From NCBI RefSeq assembly GCF_042684265.1, contig NZ_JBHULB010000012.1, forward strand, positions 1 to 64,000: a DNA stretch of 64,000 nucleotides, given 5' to 3'. The notes below the pieces were generated by a model that saw only the letters and a list, made by a program, of their open reading frames with translations, made no database searches and was not told the DNA's origin. Positions 41,733-50,510 of the stretch are shown piece by piece; position 1 is the first letter of the stretch; each line of letters begins with the position of its first letter. The position numbers were made by a program, and so were the translations under genes. Source of the DNA: Croceitalea marina. Lineage in GTDB: Bacteria > Bacteroidota > Bacteroidia > Flavobacteriales > Flavobacteriaceae.

Positions 41733-42320
41733 TTACCTGTAAAAATTCATCTCATCCATATATTTCCATACCGAGTCGGGCAACATGGGTTTAATATTCA
41801 TTCCTAGGGCATGCTGCTTTCTTATAAATGTTGAAGAGATCTCAATAATTGGTGCAGCGACTTTATGAATTTTAGGGTGGTCTTTAAATTGGTGGTCTAT
41901 TTCCTTATCAGAAATTCTTGGATAAACATATAAATGATAATTCTCTAGAATTACCTCATAGTTTTTCCACTTGTGAAAGCTTTTTAAGTTGTCCTCGCCC
42001 ATTATTAGTGAAAATTGATAGCCCGTTTTATACTCATCTTCTAAATAGACTAAAGTATTAACTGTATAATTGGGTTGAGGCAAATCGAACTCGATTTTAC
42101 TAGGCTTTAGTTTAGGATAGTCGGCAGTAGCTTCAAAAACCATCTGATACCTGTGGTGATTGTCCAACAGGGATTTCTTTTTCTTAAATGGACTTTGGGG
42201 TGTAATGATAAGCCAAACTTCATCTAAATCTGAAAACTCAGCCATGTGGTTGGCAATAATTAGATGCCCTACATGTATGGGATTAAATGTTCCGAAATAT
42301 AGGCCAACCTTTTTCATCAC
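41733..42320 (-). CDS. nadD: Nicotinate-nucleotide adenylyltransferase
   Basis: A protein of 195 residues. It has the nucleotidyltransferase signature GTFNPIHVGHLIIA and the second motif ISSTFIRKQHALG. It makes deamido-NAD from nicotinate mononucleotide and ATP in NAD synthesis. The start overlaps the stop of gmk by four bases, and it is the last gene of the yicC-gmk-nadD operon. Both ATG codons at the start (42320 and 42317) are possible. Confidence 0.95.
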   Translation of the reverse strand: MMKKVGLYFGTFNPIHVGHLIIANHMAEFSDLDEVWLIITPQSPFKKKKSLLDNHHRYQMVFEATADYPKLKPSKIEFDLPQPNYTVNTLVYLEDEYKTGYQFSLIMGEDNLKSFHKWKNYEVILENYHLYVYPRISDKEIDHQFKDHPKIHKVAAPIIEISSTFIRKQHALGMNIKPMLPDSVWKYMDEMNFYR

Positions 42321-42919
42321 TCCTCTTCTTGAGAATTTTTATAGGTAGCACCCACATAATCGGCAACCAATTGATGGGCTTCCTCTAAGGCAATGTCTAA
42401 ATCATAATTCTTAATGATTTCATCAAACTGAGGAGCAGTTGCCAATTCTACAGAAGCCTTGGCGACTCGCATATTGATCTTATCATCACTCTCCGTACTG
42501 CGTTTTTTTAGTCTAATTTTTAATTCGTCTACACTGGGCGGTTTTACGAATACCGCCAAAGTCTGTTCTGGAAACTTCTTTTTTATACGAAGTCCGCCTA
42601 CAACATCAATATCAAAAATCACATTTTTACCCTCAGCCCAAAGTCGTTCTACCTCACTCTTTAGAGTACCATAAAAACTGTCTCTATAAACTTCTTCCCA
42701 TTCTAAAAAGTCATCATTTTTAATATGCTTTTTAAACTCATTGGCGGTTATAAAGTAATAATTAACACCATCTTTTTCCTTACCGCGACGAGGACGTGAG
42801 GTGGCAGAAACCGAAAACGCCAAGTTTAATTCTGGCTGGTTTAACAAATGGCGAACAATGGTTGTCTTACCACTCCCGGATGGGGCCGAAAATATAATAA
42901 GCTTGCCTCCCTTACTCAT
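42317..42919 (-). CDS. gmk: Guanylate kinase
   Basis: A protein of 200 residues. The P-loop is FSAPSGSGKTTIVRHLL, and the GMP-binding region SATSRPRRGKEKDGVNYYFI is intact. It phosphorylates GMP to GDP. It overlaps both its neighbours by four bases (ATGA type), so translation is probably coupled. Confidence 0.97.
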   Translation of the reverse strand: MSKGGKLIIFSAPSGSGKTTIVRHLLNQPELNLAFSVSATSRPRRGKEKDGVNYYFITANEFKKHIKNDDFLEWEEVYRDSFYGTLKSEVERLWAEGKNVIFDIDVVGGLRIKKKFPEQTLAVFVKPPSVDELKIRLKKRSTESDDKINMRVAKASVELATAPQFDEIIKNYDLDIALEEAHQLVADYVGATYKNSQEEE

Positions 42920-43773
42920 AAAACATTGAGCATTTGTTCCTTAATCTTTTCTAATTCGTCTTTCATTTGCACTACCAATTGTTGCATAGGTGCGAAGTTC
43001 GCTTTTGATCCTATAGTATTGATTTCCCTACCTATTTCTTGAGAAATAAATCCTAGTTTTTTTCCATTGGAGTCAGCGGAATCAATTGTAGTTTCAAAAT
43101 ATTCCAAATGGTTTGCCAAACGTACTTTTTCTTCGGTAATATCATACTTTTCTAGGTAGTAAATAAGTTCTTGCTCAAAACGGTTCGCATCTAATTCTAC
43201 CTTTAAATCGGCTACGGCTTTTTCAAGGCGCTCGCGAATGGTATCCAAACGTTCCGTGTCCATTTCCTTAACTTGACCCAATAGCCTTGATAAAGTTTTT
43301 AGCCTATTTTTAAAGTCTTCTTCGAGCACGTTACCCTCTTCTGTTCTAAAAATATTGATGGCCTTCAAGGCTTCGACCAAAGCAGTTTTTATAGTGCTAT
43401 ATTCTTTTGGATCAATATCACTTTTATCCGTTTTTAGGGTATCTGGCATTTTAAGCGCCATTTCCAGTAATTTAACTTCGTCTCCTTTCGCAATGGCCCG
43501 TAATTGCTCCATATATTTCTTGACCATAGCTACGTTTACTTCAGCTGTGGTTTCATCACCTGTTAATTCTATGTAGAGGCTAAAATCAACTTTACCGCGT
43601 ATTAAGGATTCTGAAATCAATTTTCGAAGCTCCAATTCCTTTTCCCTATACGCTTGTGGTATTCTAGCGTTGATATCTAGGTTTTTGCTGTTTAGAGACT
43701 TAAGTTCAATAGTGATTTTTTTTGACGGAAGCTGTACAACATGCTTCCCATAACCGGTCATGGATTGAATCAT
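42916..43773 (-). CDS. yicC: YicC family endoribonuclease
   Basis: A protein of 285 residues matching YicC over its full length: the start IQSMTGYGKHVVQLPSKKIT, then SLNSKNLDINARIPQAYREK, and the C-terminal DUF1732 part ending KANFAPMQQLVVQMKDELEK. E. coli YicC has been shown to take part in RNA decay. Its linkage to gmk is common in many phyla. It is the first gene of the operon, with TACCTTTG about 20 bases upstream. Confidence 0.93.
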   Translation of the reverse strand: MIQSMTGYGKHVVQLPSKKITIELKSLNSKNLDINARIPQAYREKELELRKLISESLIRGKVDFSLYIELTGDETTAEVNVAMVKKYMEQLRAIAKGDEVKLLEMALKMPDTLKTDKSDIDPKEYSTIKTALVEALKAINIFRTEEGNVLEEDFKNRLKTLSRLLGQVKEMDTERLDTIRERLEKAVADLKVELDANRFEQELIYYLEKYDITEEKVRLANHLEYFETTIDSADSNGKKLGFISQEIGREINTIGSKANFAPMQQLVVQMKDELEKIKEQMLNVL

Positions 43774-43793
43774 ATAAGATGATTAAATTTTGG

Positions 43794-43801
43794 CAAAGGT
43801 A
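43794..43801 (-). promoter_or_regulatory. -7 element TACCTTTG of the yicC-gmk-nadD operon
   Basis: Read on the minus strand the octamer is TACCTTTG, a perfect Bacteroidota -7 element, 20 bases before the yicC start codon. Confidence 0.6.
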
Positions 43802-43844
43802 GGGCAAATCGAAGATTTGCAGTTTAAAGTTTAAAGTTTATGTG

Positions 43845-44267
43845 CTAGTTCAGCATAAATTCATTCAGAAGTATTTTCAACCTTTTGCTTAAATATGGAA
43901 AACTGTAAACCCCAGAAACCATCCATGAATCGCTCTTCGCCATAGTATCATTAAACTCCTTAAGAAAAAGGTCTAATAAACTATCGTGATTATATAAATA
44001 GTAATCGTTATCTTCTCTAAAACAAACATAAATATGCTTTCCAATGTACTTCTTATCAAAGGTGAGCCTTCCCTTAAGTTGTATTTTCAAGTAATTTTCA
44101 CCATTAATATGCTGCGCTATAAAGTCAGCTCCATTCCAATCATCATTAAGTTTTAGGGTAGCGAAACCATAATCGGCCAAAATAGAGGAAAACTTTTGAA
44201 AGTTATAGGTCTCTTTTTGTTTGGCGTTTAAGTTGGCGTATTGTATCCTGTCTTTCTTTGAAAACAT
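43845..44267 (-). CDS. Unknown protein, possible PD-(D/E)XK nuclease-like fold
   Basis: A protein of 140 residues with no signal peptide. An N-terminal helix precedes a strand with an acidic residue (LKLNDDWNGADFIAQHI) and then YLKIQLKGRLTFD. This is the D...QxK spacing of some PD-(D/E)XK nuclease-like proteins. The closing part is helical. It is separated from the DUF1080 gene by only eight bases, which links it to the sugar operon by position, not by function. The fold call is tentative. Confidence 0.5.
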   Translation of the reverse strand: MFSKKDRIQYANLNAKQKETYNFQKFSSILADYGFATLKLNDDWNGADFIAQHINGENYLKIQLKGRLTFDKKYIGKHIYVCFREDNDYYLYNHDSLLDLFLKEFNDTMAKSDSWMVSGVYSFPYLSKRLKILLNEFMLN

Positions 44268-44275
44268 TTAAACCA

Positions 44276-45082
44276 TTATAACTCTCGCACCCAAATATTG
44301 CGATAACTTACTCGGCTGTTATCTCTATGATCTTGCAGAACTATGGGCGCCTTACCATGTGCTTCATAATTTGGCCAGCCTATATATTTAATAATACCTT
44401 CAATTTCAAAATGGTCTTGTATAAGTACTCCGTTGTGAAGTACGGTTACATAAGCAGGCTTACTTAGCGCTTCCTCCTTAAATTCTGGGGCATGAAAAAT
44501 AATATCATAAGAATTCCACTCTCCCGTCGGTTTCGATGCCATCGCCAGAGGTACTGACTGTTTGTAAACAGAACCTACTTGACCATTGGTATATGTTGGA
44601 TTGTCATTATTATCTAAAATCTGGATCTCATAACGTTGCTGTATAAAAACACCGCTGTTTGCTCTGGCCTGACCTTCATTCATGATTTGCAAGGGAGATT
44701 TCCATTCTAGATGCAGCTGAATACTGCCAAAATTTCTTTTCGTCTGTATGTTACCCGATTTATCTTTTACGGTCATACTATCATCCTTATTTATTTCCCA
44801 TTTTGCTGCTGTACTATCCGCTGCACTAATCCATTCATCCAAGTTAGTTCCATCAAAAAGTACAATAGCATCGTTTGGCAATCCATTAGAATCAACCGTT
44901 ACTTTCGGAGGGACTGGCTCATAAATCTCCGTTGCCTCAGGGGTGGTAGGTTCTTCACCTTGATATTTTTCGTTTGAATTTTCCTCAATGGAGTTTGCTT
45001 TCTCTTCACTTGTCTTATTGGTATTCTCTTGACAACCTGAAAGAACAAAAAGTACTCCTAAAACTATGATGCCGTATCTCAT
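44276..45082 (-). CDS. DUF1080 lipoprotein (3-keto-disaccharide hydrolase family)
   Basis: A protein of 268 residues with a lipoprotein signal (IIVLGVLFVLSGCQE) and a Glu/Pro/Thr-rich linker (about 20-55). The C-terminal domain is DUF1080 (PF06439), a concanavalin-like fold: IVLFDGTNLDEWISAADST, then FGSIQLHLEWKSP, RANSGVFIQQRYEIQILDN and the closing NYEAHGKAPIVLQDH. Members cleave glycosides that carry a keto group at C3. It lies three bases after a second DUF1080 gene and belongs to the sugar-oxidation locus. Confidence 0.88.
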   Translation of the reverse strand: MRYGIIVLGVLFVLSGCQENTNKTSEEKANSIEENSNEKYQGEEPTTPEATEIYEPVPPKVTVDSNGLPNDAIVLFDGTNLDEWISAADSTAAKWEINKDDSMTVKDKSGNIQTKRNFGSIQLHLEWKSPLQIMNEGQARANSGVFIQQRYEIQILDNNDNPTYTNGQVGSVYKQSVPLAMASKPTGEWNSYDIIFHAPEFKEEALSKPAYVTVLHNGVLIQDHFEIEGIIKYIGWPNYEAHGKAPIVLQDHRDNSRVSYRNIWVREL

Positions 45083-45085
45083 TTG

Positions 45086-45838
45086 CTATAATTCTTTAAT
45101 TTTTATATTTCGGTAGGCTACAATATCACCATGATCTTGCAAGCCTATCTTACCTGTTTTATACTTCCCAAAACCATCCCATGTGGCAAATTTAGAATCG
45201 GATACCATTTCATCCCAAAGAGGTCCGTTTACAGGGAATCTTCCTATCTCCTTGCCGTTTAGAACAACACTGCCTTCGTTGGTATTATGATTTACGGTTA
45301 ATACACAGGTATTCCATTCCCCTGCAGGTTTCACAGCTTGTGAATCACTCGGCGGAACCATATCGTAAAGGGCACCCGCCTGACGAGTAGGACCGTTTTT
45401 AGCATCGGGATGCCTTTCATTATCGAGAACTTGAATTTCCGGACCTGTTTCATAAGGTTGCCCGTATTTTTCATCTTCTAGAATTCCCCAAAAAATACCA
45501 CTATTTCCTCCTTCAGAAATCTTCCATTCCAAAGAGAGTGTAAAATTCGTATACTCATTATCCGTAACAATGTTATAGCTTTCTCCATCTCTTTCTTTAG
45601 GTGGGTAAAAAACCATTGCCCCGTCTTCGATTTTCCATGGGTTAGTGACCTCTGAAGCCCTATAATAATGCCATCCGTCAAATGAGGTTCCGTCAAAAAT
45701 AGAAATCCATTCAGACTTACTTACTACGAATGGGTCTTCTTCTGAAAGTACTTCTCTTTCTATATCAGTTGCTTTTTGTTTCTCTTTACAAGAGAGGGTC
45801 ATCAACATTACAATAGTGAAAATTGCTAAATTTTTCAT
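45086..45838 (-). CDS. DUF1080 lipoprotein (3-keto-disaccharide hydrolase family)
   Basis: A protein of 250 residues from the second Met, which gives a lipoprotein signal (LAIFTIVMLMTLSCKEK). It has a DUF1080 domain with SIFDGTSFDGWHYYRASE, FTLSLEWKISEGGNSGIFWG, PETGPEIQVLDNERHPDAKN and GKYKTGKIGLQDHGDIVAYR. It is more typical of the family than its neighbour at 44276 and clearly a diverged paralogue. It acts in the periplasm or at the surface on oxidised sugars, consistent with the GMC oxidoreductases nearby. Confidence 0.9.
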   Translation of the reverse strand: MKNLAIFTIVMLMTLSCKEKQKATDIEREVLSEEDPFVVSKSEWISIFDGTSFDGWHYYRASEVTNPWKIEDGAMVFYPPKERDGESYNIVTDNEYTNFTLSLEWKISEGGNSGIFWGILEDEKYGQPYETGPEIQVLDNERHPDAKNGPTRQAGALYDMVPPSDSQAVKPAGEWNTCVLTVNHNTNEGSVVLNGKEIGRFPVNGPLWDEMVSDSKFATWDGFGKYKTGKIGLQDHGDIVAYRNIKIKEL

Positions 45839-45926
45839 GTATTTTACTTTTCCGCTAAAATTAGGACTCAAGACCTCAGTATCTATTTTTTTTCTACGAA
45901 CGACATCTCTAAAGAGTATTAGGGAA

Positions 45927-46979
45927 CTAAATACCTAATATCTTCTTTAATACTTCTTTATCGATATCTCCACCGGCGAAATCATCAAAGGTTTTTTGAG
46001 TGGCTTCAATAATATGATCTTGAATAAACTTCGCACCTTCTCGCGCACCTTGTTCAGGACTTTTAATGACACATTCCCATTCCATTACGGCCCAAACATC
46101 ACATCCATACTGTGTTAGTTTTGAAAAGATGGTTTTGAAATCAATTTGACCATCACCTAAAGAACGGTACCTCCCGGCACGGTCTTGCCAATCGTTGTAT
46201 CCACCAAAAGCGCCCTTTTTACCGGTTGGATTAAATTCGGAATCCTTTACATGAAAAGACTTAATGAATTCATGGTAATGGTCTATGTATGTAATATAGT
46301 CTAGCTGTTGCAATACAAAATGACTTGGATCATAGAGTATATTTACACGCTTATGGTTATTCGTGGCCGCTAAAAAGCGTTCAAAAGTATCCCCATCATG
46401 CAGATCTTCACCCGGATGTATTTCATAACAGACATCTACCCCTTCTTCATCAAAATGGTTGAGAATGGGCATCCAACGTTTGGCCAGTTCTTTAAAACCC
46501 ATTTCAACAAGACCAGCAGGGCGCTGAGGCCATGGATGCATGGTATGCCATAACAATGCTCCAGAAAATGTAGCGTGAGCGGTTATGCCTAATCTTCTAC
46601 TTGCCGTTGCGGCTTTTTTAACCGTTTCGACCGCCCACTCAGTGCGCTCTTTTGGTTTTCCCTTTAAATAATCCGGCGCAAAATTATCGAACATTAGATC
46701 ATATGCGGGATTCACTGCTACCAACTGCCCCTGAAGATGTGTCGAAAGTTCAGTAATCTCAAGACCATATGAGTTTATTTTACCCTTTAACTCATCACAA
46801 TAATCTTGACTCTCGGCCGCTTTATCCAAATCTATTAGAAAAGATTCCCATGTCGGTATTTGTATGCCCTTATACCCCAAATCTGAAGCCCATTTACACA
46901 TTCCGTCCAATGTGTTAAAAGGAGCTTTACTGTCTACAAACTGTGCTAAAAATACTGCGGGACCTTTAATTGTCTTCAT
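45927..46979 (-). CDS. Sugar phosphate isomerase/epimerase (TIM barrel, AP endonuclease 2 family)
   Basis: A protein of 350 residues with no signal peptide, so cytoplasmic. It is a COG1082 xylose-isomerase-like barrel. Metal-binding residues lie in VCYEIHPGEDLHDGD (Glu), NILYDPSHFVLQQ (Asp, His), SFHVKDSEFNP (His, Asp) and VMEWECVIKSPEQGA (Glu). It is the first gene of the leftward operon with the two DUF1080 genes and diverges from the GMC gene at 47123. The likely role is isomerising or epimerising a keto sugar or its product. Confidence 0.87.
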   Translation of the reverse strand: MKTIKGPAVFLAQFVDSKAPFNTLDGMCKWASDLGYKGIQIPTWESFLIDLDKAAESQDYCDELKGKINSYGLEITELSTHLQGQLVAVNPAYDLMFDNFAPDYLKGKPKERTEWAVETVKKAATASRRLGITAHATFSGALLWHTMHPWPQRPAGLVEMGFKELAKRWMPILNHFDEEGVDVCYEIHPGEDLHDGDTFERFLAATNNHKRVNILYDPSHFVLQQLDYITYIDHYHEFIKSFHVKDSEFNPTGKKGAFGGYNDWQDRAGRYRSLGDGQIDFKTIFSKLTQYGCDVWAVMEWECVIKSPEQGAREGAKFIQDHIIEATQKTFDDFAGGDIDKEVLKKILGI

Positions 46980-47122
46980 TAATATTACTTTTTTAAGTTT
47001 TGGGTTTTGCTAAAAAAAATGCCGATTATACCCTATATTTAAGAAATAAATAATGGCTTTCTTACCTTATTCTCATGAAAGCTATAAATATAATGATTAG
47101 CCAATAATTAAATAGCACTATT

Positions 47123-48826
47123 TTGAATCAAGAAACTGTTTACGATGCCATTGTTGTAGGTACCGGAATAACCGGCGGTTGGGCCGCCAAAGAACTATGT
47201 GAGAATGGTTTAAAAACCTTGGTCTTAGAACGCGGACCGATGGTAAAGCATATCGAAGACTATAAAACCATGAACGATGACCCCTGGGATTATCCTTTTA
47301 AGGGTCAATTAACAAGGGAGGATAAGAAAAAATATGCCAAACAACTAAGGGTTGGCTGGGCCCCCAGAGATGATGTAAAACACTTTTTTGTAAATGATTT
47401 AGAGCACCCCTATCAAGAGACCAAACGTTTTGACTGGATTCGTGGATACCAAGTAGGCGGGCGTTCTTTAACTTGGGGCAGACAAAGCTACCGCTGGAGC
47501 GATATCGATTTTGAAGCCAATTTAAAAGAAGATATTGCCGTAGACTGGCCGGTGCGCTATAAAGATATTTCTCCTTGGTATGATAAAGTTGAATCGTACA
47601 TTGGTGTAAGCGGTGAAAAACTCGGTTTAAAGCAGCTTCCTGATGGCCAGTTCCTTAAACCAATGGAATTAAATTGTGTCGAAAAGGACCTTCAAACTGC
47701 CATGAAAACCAATTTCGAAGATGGACGCCTTTTAACCATAGGTCGTGTTGCACATATCACCGAAAATGATACGAAAATAGAAGGAAGAAGCCCCTGTCAA
47801 TATAGAAATCGCTGTTGGCGAGGATGCCCGTTCGGAGGTTATTTTAGCAGTAATTCTTCTACTTTACCAGCGGCAGAACGGACCGGAAATATGACCCTAC
47901 GCGCAAACGCTATTGTGCATGAAGTTGTATATGATGAAAATACCAAAAAAGCTACTGGTGTTAAAGTGGTTGATGCTGAAACTGGAGAAGCATTAGAGTT
48001 TAAAAGTAAAATAGTTTTCTTATGTGCTTCTGCCATGGCGTCGGTTGGAATTTTATTGAATTCTAAATCTAAAAGTTTCCCAAATGGGTTGGGCAACAAT
48101 TACGACGAAGTCGGGCGTAATATCATGGACCATCATTATCAATTGGGGGCGTCGGCCAAAGTCGATGGTCATCTTAATAAGTACTTTAAAGGTCGCAGAC
48201 CTAACGGATTTTACATCCCCAGATTTGTAAACCTAGACGACAAAACAAAACGTAGCAACTTCTTAAGAGGTTTTGGATACCAAGGAGGTGCAAACCGTGA
48301 CAATTGGAGCGATATGGTGGCGGAGTTAGGCCATGGCGCTGCTTATAAAGAAGCGATGTTAAAGCCCGGAGGTTGGCGCATTGGAATGACCGGTTTTGGC
48401 GAGATGTTGCCGCATCATGACAACCGTGTTACACTTAGCAAGGATAAAAAAGACAAATGGGGACTGCCTCAACTAGATTTTGACGTTGAGTTCAAAGAAA
48501 ATGAACTTAATATGCGAGAAGCCATAAAAGAAGAAGCTGCTGCTATGCTAAAAGCAGCTGGTTTTAGAGATATAAACACCTATGACAATGCTACGGGGCC
48601 GGGTCTAGGAATTCATGAAATGGGTGGTGCTCGTATGGGCTGGAACCCCAGAACATCTGTTGTAAACAAAAATAATCAAGTACATGAAGTACCTAACGTA
48701 TACGTTACAGACGGTGCTTTTATGACTTCTGCCAGTTGCGTAAACCCTTCTTTAACCTATATGGCTTTTACGGCAAGGGCAGCCAACCATGCCGCAGAAC
48801 AGTTTAAATTAGGTAAATTCGCTTAA
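47123..48826 (+). CDS. GMC-family oxidoreductase (glucoside 3-dehydrogenase-like large subunit)
   Basis: A protein of 567 residues starting at TTG 47123. The FAD-binding motif is IVVGTGITGGWAAKELCENG. A cysteine cluster, CQYRNRCWRGCPFGGYF, lies near residue 225. The C-terminal active region is GIHEMGGARMGWNPRTSVVN and CVNPSLTYMAFTARAANHAA. There is no signal peptide. Relatives with this layout are the large subunits of gluconate or glucoside 3-dehydrogenases, exported with a Tat-signal small subunit. No such small subunit follows here. The paralogue at 54554 has one. Confidence 0.88.
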   Translation: MNQETVYDAIVVGTGITGGWAAKELCENGLKTLVLERGPMVKHIEDYKTMNDDPWDYPFKGQLTREDKKKYAKQLRVGWAPRDDVKHFFVNDLEHPYQETKRFDWIRGYQVGGRSLTWGRQSYRWSDIDFEANLKEDIAVDWPVRYKDISPWYDKVESYIGVSGEKLGLKQLPDGQFLKPMELNCVEKDLQTAMKTNFEDGRLLTIGRVAHITENDTKIEGRSPCQYRNRCWRGCPFGGYFSSNSSTLPAAERTGNMTLRANAIVHEVVYDENTKKATGVKVVDAETGEALEFKSKIVFLCASAMASVGILLNSKSKSFPNGLGNNYDEVGRNIMDHHYQLGASAKVDGHLNKYFKGRRPNGFYIPRFVNLDDKTKRSNFLRGFGYQGGANRDNWSDMVAELGHGAAYKEAMLKPGGWRIGMTGFGEMLPHHDNRVTLSKDKKDKWGLPQLDFDVEFKENELNMREAIKEEAAAMLKAAGFRDINTYDNATGPGLGIHEMGGARMGWNPRTSVVNKNNQVHEVPNVYVTDGAFMTSASCVNPSLTYMAFTARAANHAAEQFKLGKFA

Positions 48827-48840
48827 TTAATTTATAGTAA

Positions 48841-49305
48841 ATGGATAACACCTCTGCAAGGAACCTTTGGGGAGATTTTTTAGACAAACACACTGAATTT
48901 GCTTTTGAAAAGGCACCTCAAGTAGGCTATTTTGGAGATAATGAAAAAGATGCCAATACTTTAGCAGAACTAGTAGCCAAAGATATCAAAAGAGCAACTT
49001 CCCACTCCCTTTTAGGCCTTCAGCTTCGAGCGGAACCGATGCCTAAAATAGGTGATTTTTTTGTTGTTACGGATTGGCAAGAAAAAGCGAAATGTTTGAT
49101 TCGTACTACCTCGGTCAAACTGCTTCCTTATTTTTCAATTCATTCAGAGCATGCTCGCTTAGAAGGAGAAGGCGATAAAAGTCTTGAATACTGGAAAAAA
49201 GTGCACTGGGATTATTATACTCGGGAGCTAGAACCGTTTAATAGAGTGCCAAGAGAAAGCATGATTGTTGTTTTTGAACGCTTTGAGCTTTTGTTTAAAA
49301 GATAA
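48841..49305 (+). CDS. ASCH domain protein
   Basis: A protein of 154 residues, mostly one ASCH domain (about 45-150): LLGLQLRAEPMPKIGDFFVV, then KCLIRTTSVKLLPYFSIHSE and the final MIVVFERFELLF. ASCH proteins have an RNA-binding-like fold, and one E. coli member, YqfB, is an amidohydrolase for acetylated cytidine. It starts 14 bases after the GMC gene, so it is co-transcribed with it, which has no obvious functional reason. Confidence 0.8.
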   Translation: MDNTSARNLWGDFLDKHTEFAFEKAPQVGYFGDNEKDANTLAELVAKDIKRATSHSLLGLQLRAEPMPKIGDFFVVTDWQEKAKCLIRTTSVKLLPYFSIHSEHARLEGEGDKSLEYWKKVHWDYYTRELEPFNRVPRESMIVVFERFELLFKR

Positions 49306-49358
49306 TGGCCGCACTAGGCGACCATTATTGTATTTGAGGCAGGGTGTAAGAATAGAAA

Positions 49359-50495
49359 CTAATCCAAATCTATCCAAACGTTTCCTTTTTTATGGGAAGC
49401 AACGGTGCTTTCTATAAAGTTCATGCCACGAACACCATCTTTCATGGTCGGGAATTCACCATCGTTATATTTTTCTCCTCGAATTGCTTTTGCAGCTCCT
49501 AAATAAATATTCGCCATAGAATCAAAGATTCCCTCAGGGTGGCCTGGTGGTAATTTAGTTCCTGACAACGAAAGTTCAGAATTATAAGCATGACCTGGCT
49601 TGTAAACTTGCAGTGGCTCCGTATCACTCATCTTATATAAGAAATTTGGTTTTTCTTGTTCCCATCTAAACGCGCCTTTTTCACCATAAATAGCTATAGC
49701 TAAACCATTTTCTTCACCAGTAGCTACTTGACTAGAGCGTATTACACCTTTTACATGGTCATCCATTCTAACCAATACAGTACCATCTACGTCCATTTGA
49801 TTGTCCTCGTATAGATAGTTGAAGTCACACAACAGAGACTTTATTTTTAGGCCGGTAGTAAATTCAACCAGGTTGAAAGCATGAACCCCAATATCGCCCA
49901 TACAGGAGCTTATACCCGCTTTTGTGGGATCTAGACGCCATACCGAAGACCTTTTTTCCTTATCGTGAATAATGGTATTAATCCATCCTTGATAATATCT
50001 AGCATCTACTTTATGAATTTTACCAAGAGCTCCTGCTTTTATCATTTCTCGCATTTGCCTTACCATAGGGTAACCCGTATAAGTGTGGGTCAAGGCAAAA
50101 ACCTTTCCAGATTTTTGATGTGCTTCTTCCAGAATTTTAGCTTCTTCATAATTCATGGTCATGGGTTTCTCACAAATCACATGAAAACCATTATCTAAAA
50201 GCTTCTTGGCCATTGGAAAATGAAGAAAATTAGGTGTTTGTACCGAGCATACTTGTATTCGCTCATCTTCAGGAAGTTTTAGTTCTTCTTCAATAAGAGT
50301 GTCAAAATCTTTATAAATACGATTTGTTGGAATATCAATCTCTTTCGCAAAAGCAATGCTTTGCTCATGGTCTGGGTTAAAAACGGCCCCTACAATTTCA
50401 TAATTATCATTTATTTGAGATGCTACTCTGTGTAAGATTCCAATTAATGAATCTCCTCCTCCACCTAAAATTCCTAATCTAATTTTTTTTGGCAT
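49359..50495 (-). CDS. Gfo/Idh/MocA-family oxidoreductase
   Basis: A protein of 378 residues. An N-terminal Rossmann motif (LGILGGGGDSLIGILHRVAS) binds NAD(P). The catalytic Lys lies in HVICEKPMTMNYEEA, and the conserved Asp/His pair is in SCMGDIGVHAFNLVEFTTG. It oxidises or reduces a sugar or inositol carbon, typically C1, C2 or C3. It is the last gene of a leftward operon with two transporters, DinB and an isomerase, so it probably handles the imported keto-sugar. Confidence 0.9.
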   Translation of the reverse strand: MPKKIRLGILGGGGDSLIGILHRVASQINDNYEIVGAVFNPDHEQSIAFAKEIDIPTNRIYKDFDTLIEEELKLPEDERIQVCSVQTPNFLHFPMAKKLLDNGFHVICEKPMTMNYEEAKILEEAHQKSGKVFALTHTYTGYPMVRQMREMIKAGALGKIHKVDARYYQGWINTIIHDKEKRSSVWRLDPTKAGISSCMGDIGVHAFNLVEFTTGLKIKSLLCDFNYLYEDNQMDVDGTVLVRMDDHVKGVIRSSQVATGEENGLAIAIYGEKGAFRWEQEKPNFLYKMSDTEPLQVYKPGHAYNSELSLSGTKLPPGHPEGIFDSMANIYLGAAKAIRGEKYNDGEFPTMKDGVRGMNFIESTVASHKKGNVWIDLD

Positions 50496-50510
50496 TTTTA
50501 TTTCAATGTT

